From Pseudomonadota bacterium (GTDB lineage Bacteria > Desulfobacterota > Desulfarculia > Desulfarculales > Desulfarculaceae): DNA of 64,000 nt. The stretch spans positions 1 to 64,000 of the forward strand of contig JAHJPG010000094.1 of NCBI GenBank assembly GCA_018819925.1, read 5' to 3'. Below, piece by piece: positions 52,318 through 60,117 of this stretch (positions are counted from its first letter, which is position 1; the number at the start of each line of letters is the position of its first letter). The notes below the pieces were generated by a model, which searched no databases, had not been told where the DNA came from, and saw nothing but the letters and a program-made list of their open reading frames with translations. The position numbers and the translations under genes were made by a program.

Positions 52318-53025
52318 GTGGATAAGCCGCAAACACCGCCGCCCGGCACTCCCATCATCGAGTTGACCGAGGTGGCCGAGCCTGAGGAACGGGCCTCCCA
52401 GCCTGCGCGCAGGTTCGCCCCGGACAAGGATTTGGGAGAATTGGACCGCATCTTGGCCGAGCTTAACACCCAGACCCCCCCGCCCGCCCGGGATGACGAC
52501 CTGGATAAGTTGATGGCCGAGATGGGCCTGCCGCCTCAACCCCGGGAGCAGGCCCCCAGCCAGGAGGAGAGCGAGTTCCAGGAGTTGTTGCAGGAGTTGG
52601 GCGGCCGGGATCGGCAGGAAGGTGGAGGCCCGGGCCAGGCCGGGGGCACCGGCGACCCGGAGCTGGATGATCTGCTGGCCCAGTTGGGCCGCCAGGGCGC
52701 GGCCCTGGAGCGGGCGGATGATTCCGGCGCGGCCCCGGAGCAGGCGGCCGATTCCGGCGAGGCCCCTCCTGCGGCAGAGCCCGAGGAGCTTGGCGAACTG
52801 GTGCGGCTGGCGGTGCGCCAGATCTTGGAAGAAGATGCTCCGAAGTTGGTGAGCCGCCTGGTGGCCAGTGAGGTGAAAGGCCATCTCAAATCCCTGGTGG
52901 CCCAAGAGCTGGAAATTCAGCTCAAATCCCTGGTGGCCCAGGAGGTTAAGGATATTTTGAAAAAGGCCATGACCATGGCCGGCAAGGCCTCCGAAAAGCG
53001 CGACGACGGGGTAGTAGTAGATTAG
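52318..53025 (+). CDS. Acidic Pro/Glu-rich protein of unknown function
   Basis: About 235 residues. Residues 1-155 are disordered-looking and acidic with repeated short helices of the type DLGELDRILAELN, DLDKLMAEMG, EFQELLQELG and ELDDLLAQLG. The C-terminal 75 residues form amphipathic helices, with LKSLVAQE repeated 12 residues apart owing to an exact 20-bp, 36-bp-period duplication at 52885 and 52921. GTG 52318 has GGAG six bases upstream. No catalytic motif is seen. The repeated LxxLLxxL-like pieces suggest a scaffold or docking protein. Family not recognised. Confidence 0.7.
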   Translation: MDKPQTPPPGTPIIELTEVAEPEERASQPARRFAPDKDLGELDRILAELNTQTPPPARDDDLDKLMAEMGLPPQPREQAPSQEESEFQELLQELGGRDRQEGGGPGQAGGTGDPELDDLLAQLGRQGAALERADDSGAAPEQAADSGEAPPAAEPEELGELVRLAVRQILEEDAPKLVSRLVASEVKGHLKSLVAQELEIQLKSLVAQEVKDILKKAMTMAGKASEKRDDGVVVD

Positions 53026-53051
53026 ACCACCGGCCCCAGGGGCCGGTGGCG

Positions 53052-53084
53052 AGGCAGGGAGGGTGCTCCCCGCCTTTTCTTTTT
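53052..53084 (+). terminator. Terminator before valS
   Basis: A 10-bp stem with one mismatch (53052-53061 with 53066-53075) is followed by a T-rich tract to 53084. A second GC-rich hairpin lies just before it at 53028-53050. Confidence 0.75.
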
Positions 53085-53104
53085 GTCCTAGCGAGGAGCC
53101 CGCA

Positions 53105-55749
53105 ATGGCCCAAGAGACCCTACCCAAATCATACGAGCCGGCCCAGGTGGAAGAGCGTTGGTACGCCTATTGGGAGCGGGAGGGCTTGTTCACCGCCGAT
53201 CCGGCCGGCAAGGGCCCGGCCTACTCCATCGTGATTCCGCCCCCAACGTGACCGGGCAGCTGCACATGGGCCACGCGCTCAACAACACCATGCAGGACAT
53301 CATGTGCCGCTACAAGCGCATGCTGGGCTACGAGGTGTTGTGGATGCCCGGCACCGACCACGCGGGCATAGCCACCCAGAACGTGGTGGAGCGTCAGCTG
53401 GCCAGCGAGGGCAAGAGCCGCCACGACCTGGGCCGGGAGGCCTTCATCGAGCGGGTCTGGGAATGGCGGGCCGAGTACGGCGGCAAGATAATCAACCAGC
53501 TCAAGCGCCTGGGGGCCTCCTGCGACTGGAGCCGCGAGCGTTTTACTATGGACGAGGGCCTTTCAACGGCGGTGCGCGAGGTGTTCGTGCGCCTGTACCA
53601 GGAAGGGCTCATCTACCGGGGCGACTACATCATCAACTGGTGCCCCCGCTGCCACACCGCGCTCAGCGACTTGGAGAGCGAGCACGAGGAGGTTAAGGGC
53701 GGATTGTATCATATCCGCTACCCCTTCAAGAACGGCCAAGGCCATCTGGTGGTGGCCACCACTCGGCCCGAGACCCTCTTGGGCGACACGGCGGTGGCGG
53801 TGAACCCCGAAGACCCCCGCTACCAGGACCTGCCCGACGACACGGTGCTGTTGCCCCTGTTGGGCCGCGAGCTGCCCATTATCCGCGATCCCTACGTGTC
53901 CACCGATTTCGGCACGGGAGCCCTGAAGATAACCCCGGCTCACGACCCCAACGACTTCATGATCGGCCAAAAGCACGGCCTGGCCTCGATCCGTGTCATG
54001 GACGATAGCGGCACCATCAACGCCGAGGGCGGGCCCTACGCCGGCTTGGACCGCTTCGAGGCCCGCAAGGTGATGCTGGCCGACCTGGAGAAGCAGGGCC
54101 TGCTGGAAAAGCAGGAGGACTACCTGCACTCGGTGGGTCACTGCTACCGCTGCAAGACCATGGTGGAGCCGATTCTCTCCAAGCAGTGGTTCGTCAAGGT
54201 GGGGCCCCTGGCCGAGGAGGCCCTAAAGGCGGTGCAGGAGGGGCGCACCAAGATAGTGCCCGCCCAGTGGGAAAAGACCTACTACGAGTGGATGACCAAT
54301 ATCCGCGACTGGTGCGTCAGCCGCCAGATATGGTGGGGCCACCGCATCCCGGCATGGTATTGCTCCTGCGGCGAGGTCATCGTAAGCCACACCACCCCGG
54401 AGGCCTGCCCGGCCTGCGGCTCCAGCGATCTCACTCAGGAAACCGACGTGCTGGACACCTGGTTCAGCAGCGCCCTGTGGCCTTTCTCCACCATGGGCTG
54501 GCCCGAGCAGACCCCGGAGCTGGCCAAGTTCTACCCCACCTCCTGCCTGGTCACCGGCTTCGATATCCTGTTTTTCTGGGTGGCCCGCATGATGATGATG
54601 GGCATCAAGTTCATGGGAGAGGTGCCCTTCACCGACGTGTACATCCACGCCCTGGTGCGCGACGCCTCGGGCCAGAAGATGTCCAAGTCCAAGGGCAACG
54701 TCATCGATCCGCTCATCGTCATGGACCAGTTCGGCACCGACGCCTTCCGTTTTACTCTGGCCGCCTTCGCCGCCCAGGGCCGCGACATCAAAATGAGCGA
54801 GGAGCGCATCGCCGGATACCGCAACTTCGTCAACAAGATATGGAACGCGGCCCGCTTCACGATGATGAACCTGGGTGAAGACGAACCGGGCGAGTTGCCG
54901 GTGGAGCCGACCCTGGAGGACCGCTGGATACTTTCCCGGGTGAGCCGGGTGGCCCAGGAAGTGGGCCGGGCCATCGAGGAGTACCGCTTCAACGAGGCGG
55001 CCAACTTGGCCTACCAGTTCGGGTGGCACGAGTTCTGTGACTGGTACCTGGAATTGGCCAAGGGGTCCCTGTATGACCAGGGCGACCCCAAGCGCCAGGA
55101 AGCCACCCGGGCGGTGTTGGCCGAGGTGTTTTCGCGCCTGCTCAGGGTGCTGCACCCATTCATGCCCTTTGTCACCGAGGAACTGTGGCAGCGCCTGCCC
55201 GGGACCAATGACAGCATCATGACCGCTCCCTGGCCCGGTGACCACGACGGCGAGATCGACCCCCAGGCCGAGCATGACATGGGCCTGGTCATGGAGGTGA
55301 TCGGCGCGGTGCGCAACATCCGTGGCGAGATGGGCATAAACCCCGGCACGGTGGTGCCGGTGATCCTGTCGGCCCAGGGCGGCCAGACGCGCCAGGTGCT
55401 GGAGGCCCAGGCCGCGCGCATCCAGAGCCTGGCCAAGACCCAGGAACTGGCCTGGGCGGCCGAGGGCGAGCAACCGGCCAAGTCGGCCGGCGCGGCCCTG
55501 CCCGAAGTCTCCGTGTTTGTGCCCTTGGAGGGCTTGGTGGACTTCAGCGCCGAGGAGGCTCGCCTGGAAAAGGAGTTGGCCAAGCTTGACAAAGAGTTAA
55601 CCCCCAGCCGCAAGAAGTTGACCAACCAGGGCTTTTTGGCCAAAGCCCCGGAAGAGGTGGTGGCCAAGGAAAAGGCCAAGGTGGCCGAGGGCGAAGACAA
55701 AATCATCCGGCTCAAGGAGAACTTGGCCAGGGTGCAAAGCTTTCGCTAG
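53105..55749 (+). CDS. valS: Valyl-tRNA synthetase, with an apparent one-base frameshift near 53240-53244
   Basis: A class I aminoacyl-tRNA synthetase of about 881 residues if the frame is restored. The first frame (53105-53251) reads [20 protein letters not shown] to YSIVIPPPT and stops at TGA 53249. The second frame continues [20 protein letters not shown] (HIGH motif) to the KMSKSKGN motif (about 54678) and a C-terminal coiled coil. The expected IPPPNVTG is restored by adding one C to a five-C run at 53240-53244. As the enzyme is essential and no other copy is visible, a sequencing or assembly error is more likely than a mutation. Confidence 0.93.
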
Positions 55750-55828
55750 GACCGGGCCTGGGCTTGGGTCCGGGCCCCGGACGGGGGCGGCCACGCGGTG
55801 GAAGCTGTGGTAAAAAGGCAGTTTGTGC

Positions 55829-55857
55829 TTGACAGCACTATGCCAAGTTGATAGACA
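55829..55857 (+). promoter_or_regulatory. Candidate promoter of dsrC
   Basis: A consensus TTGACA (55829-55834), a 17-bp spacer and a weak TAGACA (55852-55857), 84 bp upstream of dsrC. Confidence 0.45.
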
Positions 55858-55940
55858 GTTCATTGTGCTTTTAAGACCCCCCCCGAGGAAGAAATGGCCT
55901 GTCAGGCCGATTCATAAAGTCGTAAAGGAGGAAACCCAAG

Positions 55941-56258
55941 ATGCCGACCGTGAGCTTTAAGGGCAAAGATTTTGAAGTCGACGAGGACGGCTTCCTGCAA
56001 GATCCGGAGACCTGGGCCCCTGACTTCGCTTTCTACGTGAAGGAACAAGAGGGCATCTCCGAGTTGACCGACGAACACTGGAAGGTTATCCACTACCTCC
56101 AGGACTACTACAAGAAAAACGGAATCGCCCCCATGGTCCGGATCATGACCAAGGTCACCGGCTACAAGCTGAAACAGATCTACGAGCTGTTCCCCAGCGG
56201 CCCCGGCAAGGGCGCCTGCAAGATGGCAGGTCTGGCCAAGCCCACCGGCTGCGTTTAG
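55941..56258 (+). CDS. dsrC: DsrC, sulfur carrier of dissimilatory sulfite reduction
   Basis: A 105-residue TusE/DsrC protein. The C-terminal arm GPGKGACKMAGLAKPTGCV holds both redox cysteines, CysB (11 residues before) and the penultimate CysA, so it is a true DsrC rather than a one-cysteine TusE. It forms a trisulfide with DsrAB during sulfite reduction, and this is thought to be reduced by DsrMKJOP (5842-10985). A very strong AAAGGAGGAAA ribosome site fits its usual high expression. It stands apart from dsr operons and is directly followed by the YcaO-TPR gene. Confidence 0.96.
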   Translation: MPTVSFKGKDFEVDEDGFLQDPETWAPDFAFYVKEQEGISELTDEHWKVIHYLQDYYKKNGIAPMVRIMTKVTGYKLKQIYELFPSGPGKGACKMAGLAKPTGCV

Positions 56259-56382
56259 TAGCCAGCGATCCGCGAGACACGGTGCCCCGTCGAGCAATCG
56301 GCGGGCGCCGTCTTTTAGGGCGCGATATATACAATATTTTGGGTATACGCTTTCTGGTGCAGGATGGCGGAGCGTGACAGGC

Positions 56383-58122
56383 ATGAGCGCTACTACATCA
56401 AAGTTGGAACTTAAAGCCGCCCCCAAGGGTTATCAGGGCGAACAGGACAAGGCCCGGGCCCCGGAAGAGACCGTGGCCTGGGTGCGGGAGCGCTTTGTGG
56501 CCATGGGCCAGGACATCTTGCGCAAGGTGATGCGCATCGACACCGGCCGCCTGGAAATTCCGGTTTATATAAGTATTTGCGGGGACGGGGCCAAGGGCGT
56601 CACCGGCACCCAGAAGCAGATGGGCAAGGGGGCCAGCCCCATCCAGGCCGAGGCCAGCGCGCTTATGGAACTGGCGGAGCGCTTTTCCTTTTTCAGCTTC
56701 ATCAAGGGAGGCGGCTTTCCCTGGCTCACCGCGCCGCAAGCAGGCCCCCAGGCCATGGATTTCGCCCAGGCGGCCAAGGCGGTGTACCACCCCGCCGGCG
56801 ACCTGGGGCGGGCCAAGGCGGCGTATGACCTGCTGCCCCAGACCTGGGCCTGGGCCCGCAACCTGGGCCGGGAGCGGGATGAGCGCTTGCCCCTGAGCTG
56901 GTTTTACGCCATCAACGAGTACAACGGGCCTGCGGCGGGCAACTGCCTGGAAGAGGCGGTGCTGCAGAGCCTGTGCGAGGTGGTGGAGCGCCACGTGTCG
57001 GCGGTGGTGACTTTGGAAGAGCGGCCAACCCCGGCCATCGATCCGGGCAGCGTGACCGACCCCATCGCCGCCGAGCTTATCGCCAAGTTCCGGCGGGCGG
57101 GCATCGAGGTGTTCCTCAAGGACTTCACCTGCGGCATGGGCATCCCCTCGGTGGCGGCATTGTGCTACGATCCCAGCACCTTCCCCGCCTCCAGCGAGAT
57201 CGTCTACGCGGCGGGCACCGCCACCAGCCCGGCCATGGCCCTTATCAGGGCGCTGACCGAGGTGGCCCAACTGGCCGGCGAGTTCAACACCCACACCTCC
57301 TACAAAGTAAGCGCCCTGCCCAAGTTCGCCAGCCTGGCCGAGGCCCAGTACGTAACCCGGGCCGACGGCGTGGTGGCGCTGGAGACCCTGCCCGACCTCA
57401 GCGCTCCGGACTTTCGCGACGAGGTGACGGCATGCGTGGGCGCCCTGGAGCGGCGGGGATATTCGACCTATTGCTTTAACGTAACCCACCCCCAGCTGGG
57501 GGTGCCCAGCGTGTACACCGTAGTGCCCGGGGCCCACTTCGCCTATCGCACCACCGGCACGGACGTGGTTTTCCACGCGGCCAAGGCGGCCAGCCAACTG
57601 CCGGACCCGGCGCAATCCTTGGCGATATTAAATCAAATGCTGGATGCAGCTGGCCAAAGTTATTACTTGGAGTTTTTCAGGGCCCTGGCCATGTTGACCC
57701 TGGAGCGGCCGGCAGAGGCCCTTGAGGCCCTGGACGCCGCCTTGACCCTGAATCCCCCGGCCAGCGACGAGGCTTCAATTCACACCCACCGCGGGGCGGC
57801 GCTCAAGGACTTGGGCCGCTACGATGAGGCCAAGGAGTCCCTGCGCCGGGCGGCTTCCTTTGACGAGCCGCACTCCGAAGTATTCAACCTGCTTGGGTTC
57901 TGCCACTACATGCTCAAAGAGCATGAGGAGGCGGTCGAAGCCTTCAGCCGCGCCATCGAGCTGGAGCCGGGCCTGGCCATAAATTATGCCAATATCGGCA
58001 GCAACTTGCGCGAGATGGGCCAGATAAAAGAGGCCTGCCAGATGTACGAGCACGCACTTGAACTAGACCCAGGCCTGGACTTCGCGCGAGACAACCTGGC
58101 AAAGTTAAAGCAAAAGATTTAA
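56383..58122 (+). CDS. YcaO-domain protein fused to C-terminal TPR repeats
   Basis: About 579 residues. Residues 1-400 are a YcaO domain with ATP-binding pieces GKGASPIQAEASALMELAER, LEEAVLQSLCEVVERHVSAV and GTATSPAMALIRALTEVAQL (E-x-x-x-E/E-x-x-Q type). Residues from about 420 form four TPR helices-pairs (for example IHTHRGAALKDLGRYDEAKE and AINYANIGSNLREMGQIKEA). YcaO enzymes activate an amide backbone with ATP, giving azolines, thioamides or amidines. It starts 124 bp after dsrC in the same direction. DsrC or a sulfur-transfer partner is the attractive substrate; this is inference. GTG 56374 is an alternative start. Confidence 0.9.
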   Translation: MSATTSKLELKAAPKGYQGEQDKARAPEETVAWVRERFVAMGQDILRKVMRIDTGRLEIPVYISICGDGAKGVTGTQKQMGKGASPIQAEASALMELAERFSFFSFIKGGGFPWLTAPQAGPQAMDFAQAAKAVYHPAGDLGRAKAAYDLLPQTWAWARNLGRERDERLPLSWFYAINEYNGPAAGNCLEEAVLQSLCEVVERHVSAVVTLEERPTPAIDPGSVTDPIAAELIAKFRRAGIEVFLKDFTCGMGIPSVAALCYDPSTFPASSEIVYAAGTATSPAMALIRALTEVAQLAGEFNTHTSYKVSALPKFASLAEAQYVTRADGVVALETLPDLSAPDFRDEVTACVGALERRGYSTYCFNVTHPQLGVPSVYTVVPGAHFAYRTTGTDVVFHAAKAASQLPDPAQSLAILNQMLDAAGQSYYLEFFRALAMLTLERPAEALEALDAALTLNPPASDEASIHTHRGAALKDLGRYDEAKESLRRAASFDEPHSEVFNLLGFCHYMLKEHEEAVEAFSRAIELEPGLAINYANIGSNLREMGQIKEACQMYEHALELDPGLDFARDNLAKLKQKI

Positions 58123-58143
58123 TTAGCGCTCCGGCGCAGGCAG

Positions 58144-58169
58144 GCCCCGCCCATTGGCGGGGCTTTTTT
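58144..58169 (+). terminator. Terminator after the YcaO-TPR gene
   Basis: A perfect 8-bp GC stem (58144-58151 with 58156-58163), four-base loop and six T residues, 22 bp past the stop. Confidence 0.9.
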
Positions 58170-58173
58170 ATGC

Positions 58174-58391
58174 CCCGGCTGCGCCAGCCGCCGGCATACG
58201 GCGTTGCTGGCTGCGCTCGGGCCTCGACATAGGCTTGCTACGCCTGCGGCCCTCCCTCGCCCCAGCGCGCCGCTGGAGGCAAATTGGGTCGAGCAACGAG
58301 TTGCCAACACCAACCTTGACTGCTCCCGGTGAAACTTTTTTGGGAGCCCAAGCCTTGGGCCGCCTTGTCTGCCGGCGGCTGGCTGTGCCGG
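58174..58391. repeat. Long hairpin repeat, copy 2, interrupted
   Basis: Matches copy 1 at both ends (arms GCGCCAGCCGCCGGCA and TGCCGGCGGCTGGCTGTGCC) but the interior is interrupted from about 58261 to 58359 by unrelated DNA that itself includes a CTCCCGGTGA...TTTTTTGGGAG hairpin-like piece. Beyond the right arm, GTGCAAACCGC also matches the flank of copy 1 in reverse orientation. Confidence 0.75.
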
Positions 58392-58495
58392 GTCCAAGTG
58401 CAAACCGCGCCCCACAAGGATAAGTGTTTTTCAAAGGGTCGCATAAAGGTTAATTAGTTGTCCGTTGCCGTCCAATTATTCACGAAATATCCGGG
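58392..58495. other. Repeat-derived spacer with a MITE-like end
   Basis: The spacer ends with TCACGAAATATCCGGGC (58480-58496) followed by TA, the same terminal sequence as the MITE-like element at 58838-59100. No gene is seen. Confidence 0.5.
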
Positions 58496-58834
58496 CTAGT
58501 CGCCCGAGGGGATCTTGCGCAGGGCCTTGATCTGCCCCCGCTGCTTTTTGGCTTCCAGACGGCGGCGCTTGGCCGCCCGGGAGGGCCGGGTGGGCCGTCT
58601 TTTCTTGGGGGGTGGCTTGTTTTTTTCGGCCAGAGCAGCGGCCAGGCGGCGCAGGGCCACCTCCCGGTTCTGGTGTTGGGAGCGGCGCTCGGTGGCGCTG
58701 ACGGTTATGCCGCTGGGCAGGTGGGTAAGGCGAACGCCGGTTTCGGTCTTGTTGCGGTGTTGCCCGCCCGGGCCGGTGGCCCGGAAAAATTCCCAGCGCA
58801 GGTCTTTTTCCTCGATGCTTGGCGGCAGGTCCAC
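58496..58834 (-). CDS. Release-factor-like peptidyl-tRNA hydrolase (ArfB/YaeJ-type, GGQ domain)
   Basis: A 112-residue protein with the catalytic GGQ motif in RATGPGGQHRNKTETGVRLT and a basic C-terminal tail (PKKRRPTRPSRAAKRRRLEA), as in ribosome-rescue factors of the ArfB type or small RF-1-domain proteins. It lacks codon-recognition domains. The GTG start at 58834 lies only three bases from the end of a MITE-like element, and its TAG stop is the TA plus G of another element end, so both borders may have been reshaped by insertions. No ribosome site is evident. Confidence 0.82.
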   Translation of the reverse strand: MDLPPSIEEKDLRWEFFRATGPGGQHRNKTETGVRLTHLPSGITVSATERRSQHQNREVALRRLAAALAEKNKPPPKKRRPTRPSRAAKRRRLEAKKQRGQIKALRKIPSGD

Positions 58835-58837
58835 GGT

Positions 58838-59100
58838 TAGCCCGGATTTTTCATGAAGGCCGTGCGTCCGGTTGCGCCAGCCGCCAGCATACCGCGTTGC
58901 TGGCGGCGCTCGGTCCTCGACGTAGCGCCCCGGCTACGCCTGCGGCCCTCGCTTGCCAGACGCCTTGTCTGCCGTGCGGCTGGCTGTGCCGGGCCGGAGT
59001 ACAAATGGTATCCCGGATAAGCTAACGCTATTTTCATGAGAATCGCATCGCTACCGGTTTTTTGTGCAAGCCGCCCATCCCTCATGAAATATCCGGGCTA
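58838..59100. mobile_element. MITE-like element with 17-bp terminal inverted repeats and TA flanks
   Basis: GCCCGGATTTTTCATGA (58840-58856) and TCATGAAATATCCGGGC (59082-59098) are inverted with one mismatch, and both are flanked by TA (58838-58839 and 59099-59100). The 263 bp have no transposase and include hairpin copy 3. TA flanks suggest mobilisation by an IS630/Tc1-type transposase. Its right end supplies the TAG stop of folE2. Confidence 0.7.
58868..58992. repeat. Long hairpin repeat, copy 3
   Basis: Same element as copies 1 and 2: outer arms near 58868-58888 and 58973-58992, inner stem CGTAGC/GCTACG (58921-58926 and 58933-58938). It lies inside the MITE-like element. Confidence 0.78.
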
Positions 59101-59883
59101 GGCCTTGGGGGCCCGCTTGTCGCACTCGATGTAGGCGTAGGCCGAGTGGTTGTGGATGGATTCGAAGTTTTCGCTGTCCACGGTGAACCACACGATGTTG
59201 CGGTCTTCGGAAAGGTTCCTGGCCACCTCGCGCACCACGTCCTCCACGAACATGGGATTTTCGTAGGCGTGCTCGGTGACGAACTTCTCGTCCTCGCGCT
59301 TGAGCAGGGAGTAGACCTCGCTGGAGGCGCTGCCCTCCACCATCTGGATCAGGTCCTCGATCCAGATGAAGCGCTTGAATCTGACCGCCAGGCGCACCAT
59401 GCCACGCTGGTTGTGGGCCCCGGAGGCGCTTATCTCCTTGGAGCAGGGGCATAGAGTGGTTACCGGAACCCCGATCTCCACTACCAGGTCCATGCCCTCC
59501 CCGTTGAGGCTGCCCCTGAAGGCCACGGCGTACTCCATGAGCCCCTGGGCCCCGCTCACCGGCGCCGCCTTCTCTATGAAATAGGGGAATTCCACCTCGA
59601 TGTGGGCGCTCTCCGCGTCCAGGCGCAGCTTCATCTCCTCCAGGATGTCGGTGATGTTGCTGATGTTGATGCTGCCGCTGTACTCGCTGAGTAGCTCGAT
59701 GAAGCGGCTCATGTGGGTGCCCTTGTATTGGTGGGGCAGGTTCACGTACATGTTGATGGAGGCCACGGTCTGCTGGCTGCCGTTGGCCCGGTCCAACACG
59801 GTGATGGGGTAACGAATATTCTTCACCCCCACCTTGTCGATGGCGATGTTGCGGTGGTCCGGCTGGTTTTGTACGTCGAGCAT
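59098..59883 (-). CDS. folE2: GTP cyclohydrolase FolE2 (type IB)
   Basis: A 261-residue T-fold enzyme forming dihydroneopterin triphosphate from GTP, the first step of folate and also of tetrahydropterin/queuosine precursors. The catalytic Cys is in TTLCPCSKEISASGAHNQRG; GTHMSRFIELLSEYSG, the FPYFIEKAAPVSGAQG segment and SIHNHSAYAYIE are family marks. Type IB replaces zinc by other divalent metals. Full length. Its stop codon coincides with the end of the MITE-like element. Folate links it functionally with fhs nearby. Confidence 0.94.
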   Translation of the reverse strand: MLDVQNQPDHRNIAIDKVGVKNIRYPITVLDRANGSQQTVASINMYVNLPHQYKGTHMSRFIELLSEYSGSINISNITDILEEMKLRLDAESAHIEVEFPYFIEKAAPVSGAQGLMEYAVAFRGSLNGEGMDLVVEIGVPVTTLCPCSKEISASGAHNQRGMVRLAVRFKRFIWIEDLIQMVEGSASSEVYSLLKREDEKFVTEHAYENPMFVEDVVREVARNLSEDRNIVWFTVDSENFESIHNHSAYAYIECDKRAPKA

Positions 59884-60053
59884 GAGTTGCCTGGCTGTTT
59901 TATCTGGGCCGCGCGTCCGGCAGGACCCGGGCGCCGCAGGCTGGTTTACCCTTTGCCTGGGGCCGGCGTGGGCGTGGTTACTCTGGTTTGTCTTCTTTGC
60001 CGGAATCTCTACCCCGGCGCACGCATTTTTTTACTGCGCTCACATTATAAGGC

Positions 60054-60084
60054 GGGGCGCACCGCCTAGCAAGCGATGCGCCCC
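60054..60084 (-). terminator. Hairpin after nfnB
   Basis: A perfect 8-bp stem GGGGCGCA (60054-60061) / TGCGCCCC (60077-60084), 33 bp past the nfnB stop on the minus strand. A T-rich tract is weak, so it may be a 3'-end hairpin rather than a full terminator. Confidence 0.45.
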
Positions 60085-60117
60085 ACCTTGGCTTTTCCTG
60101 TCTTGGGCCTCCGCCCT

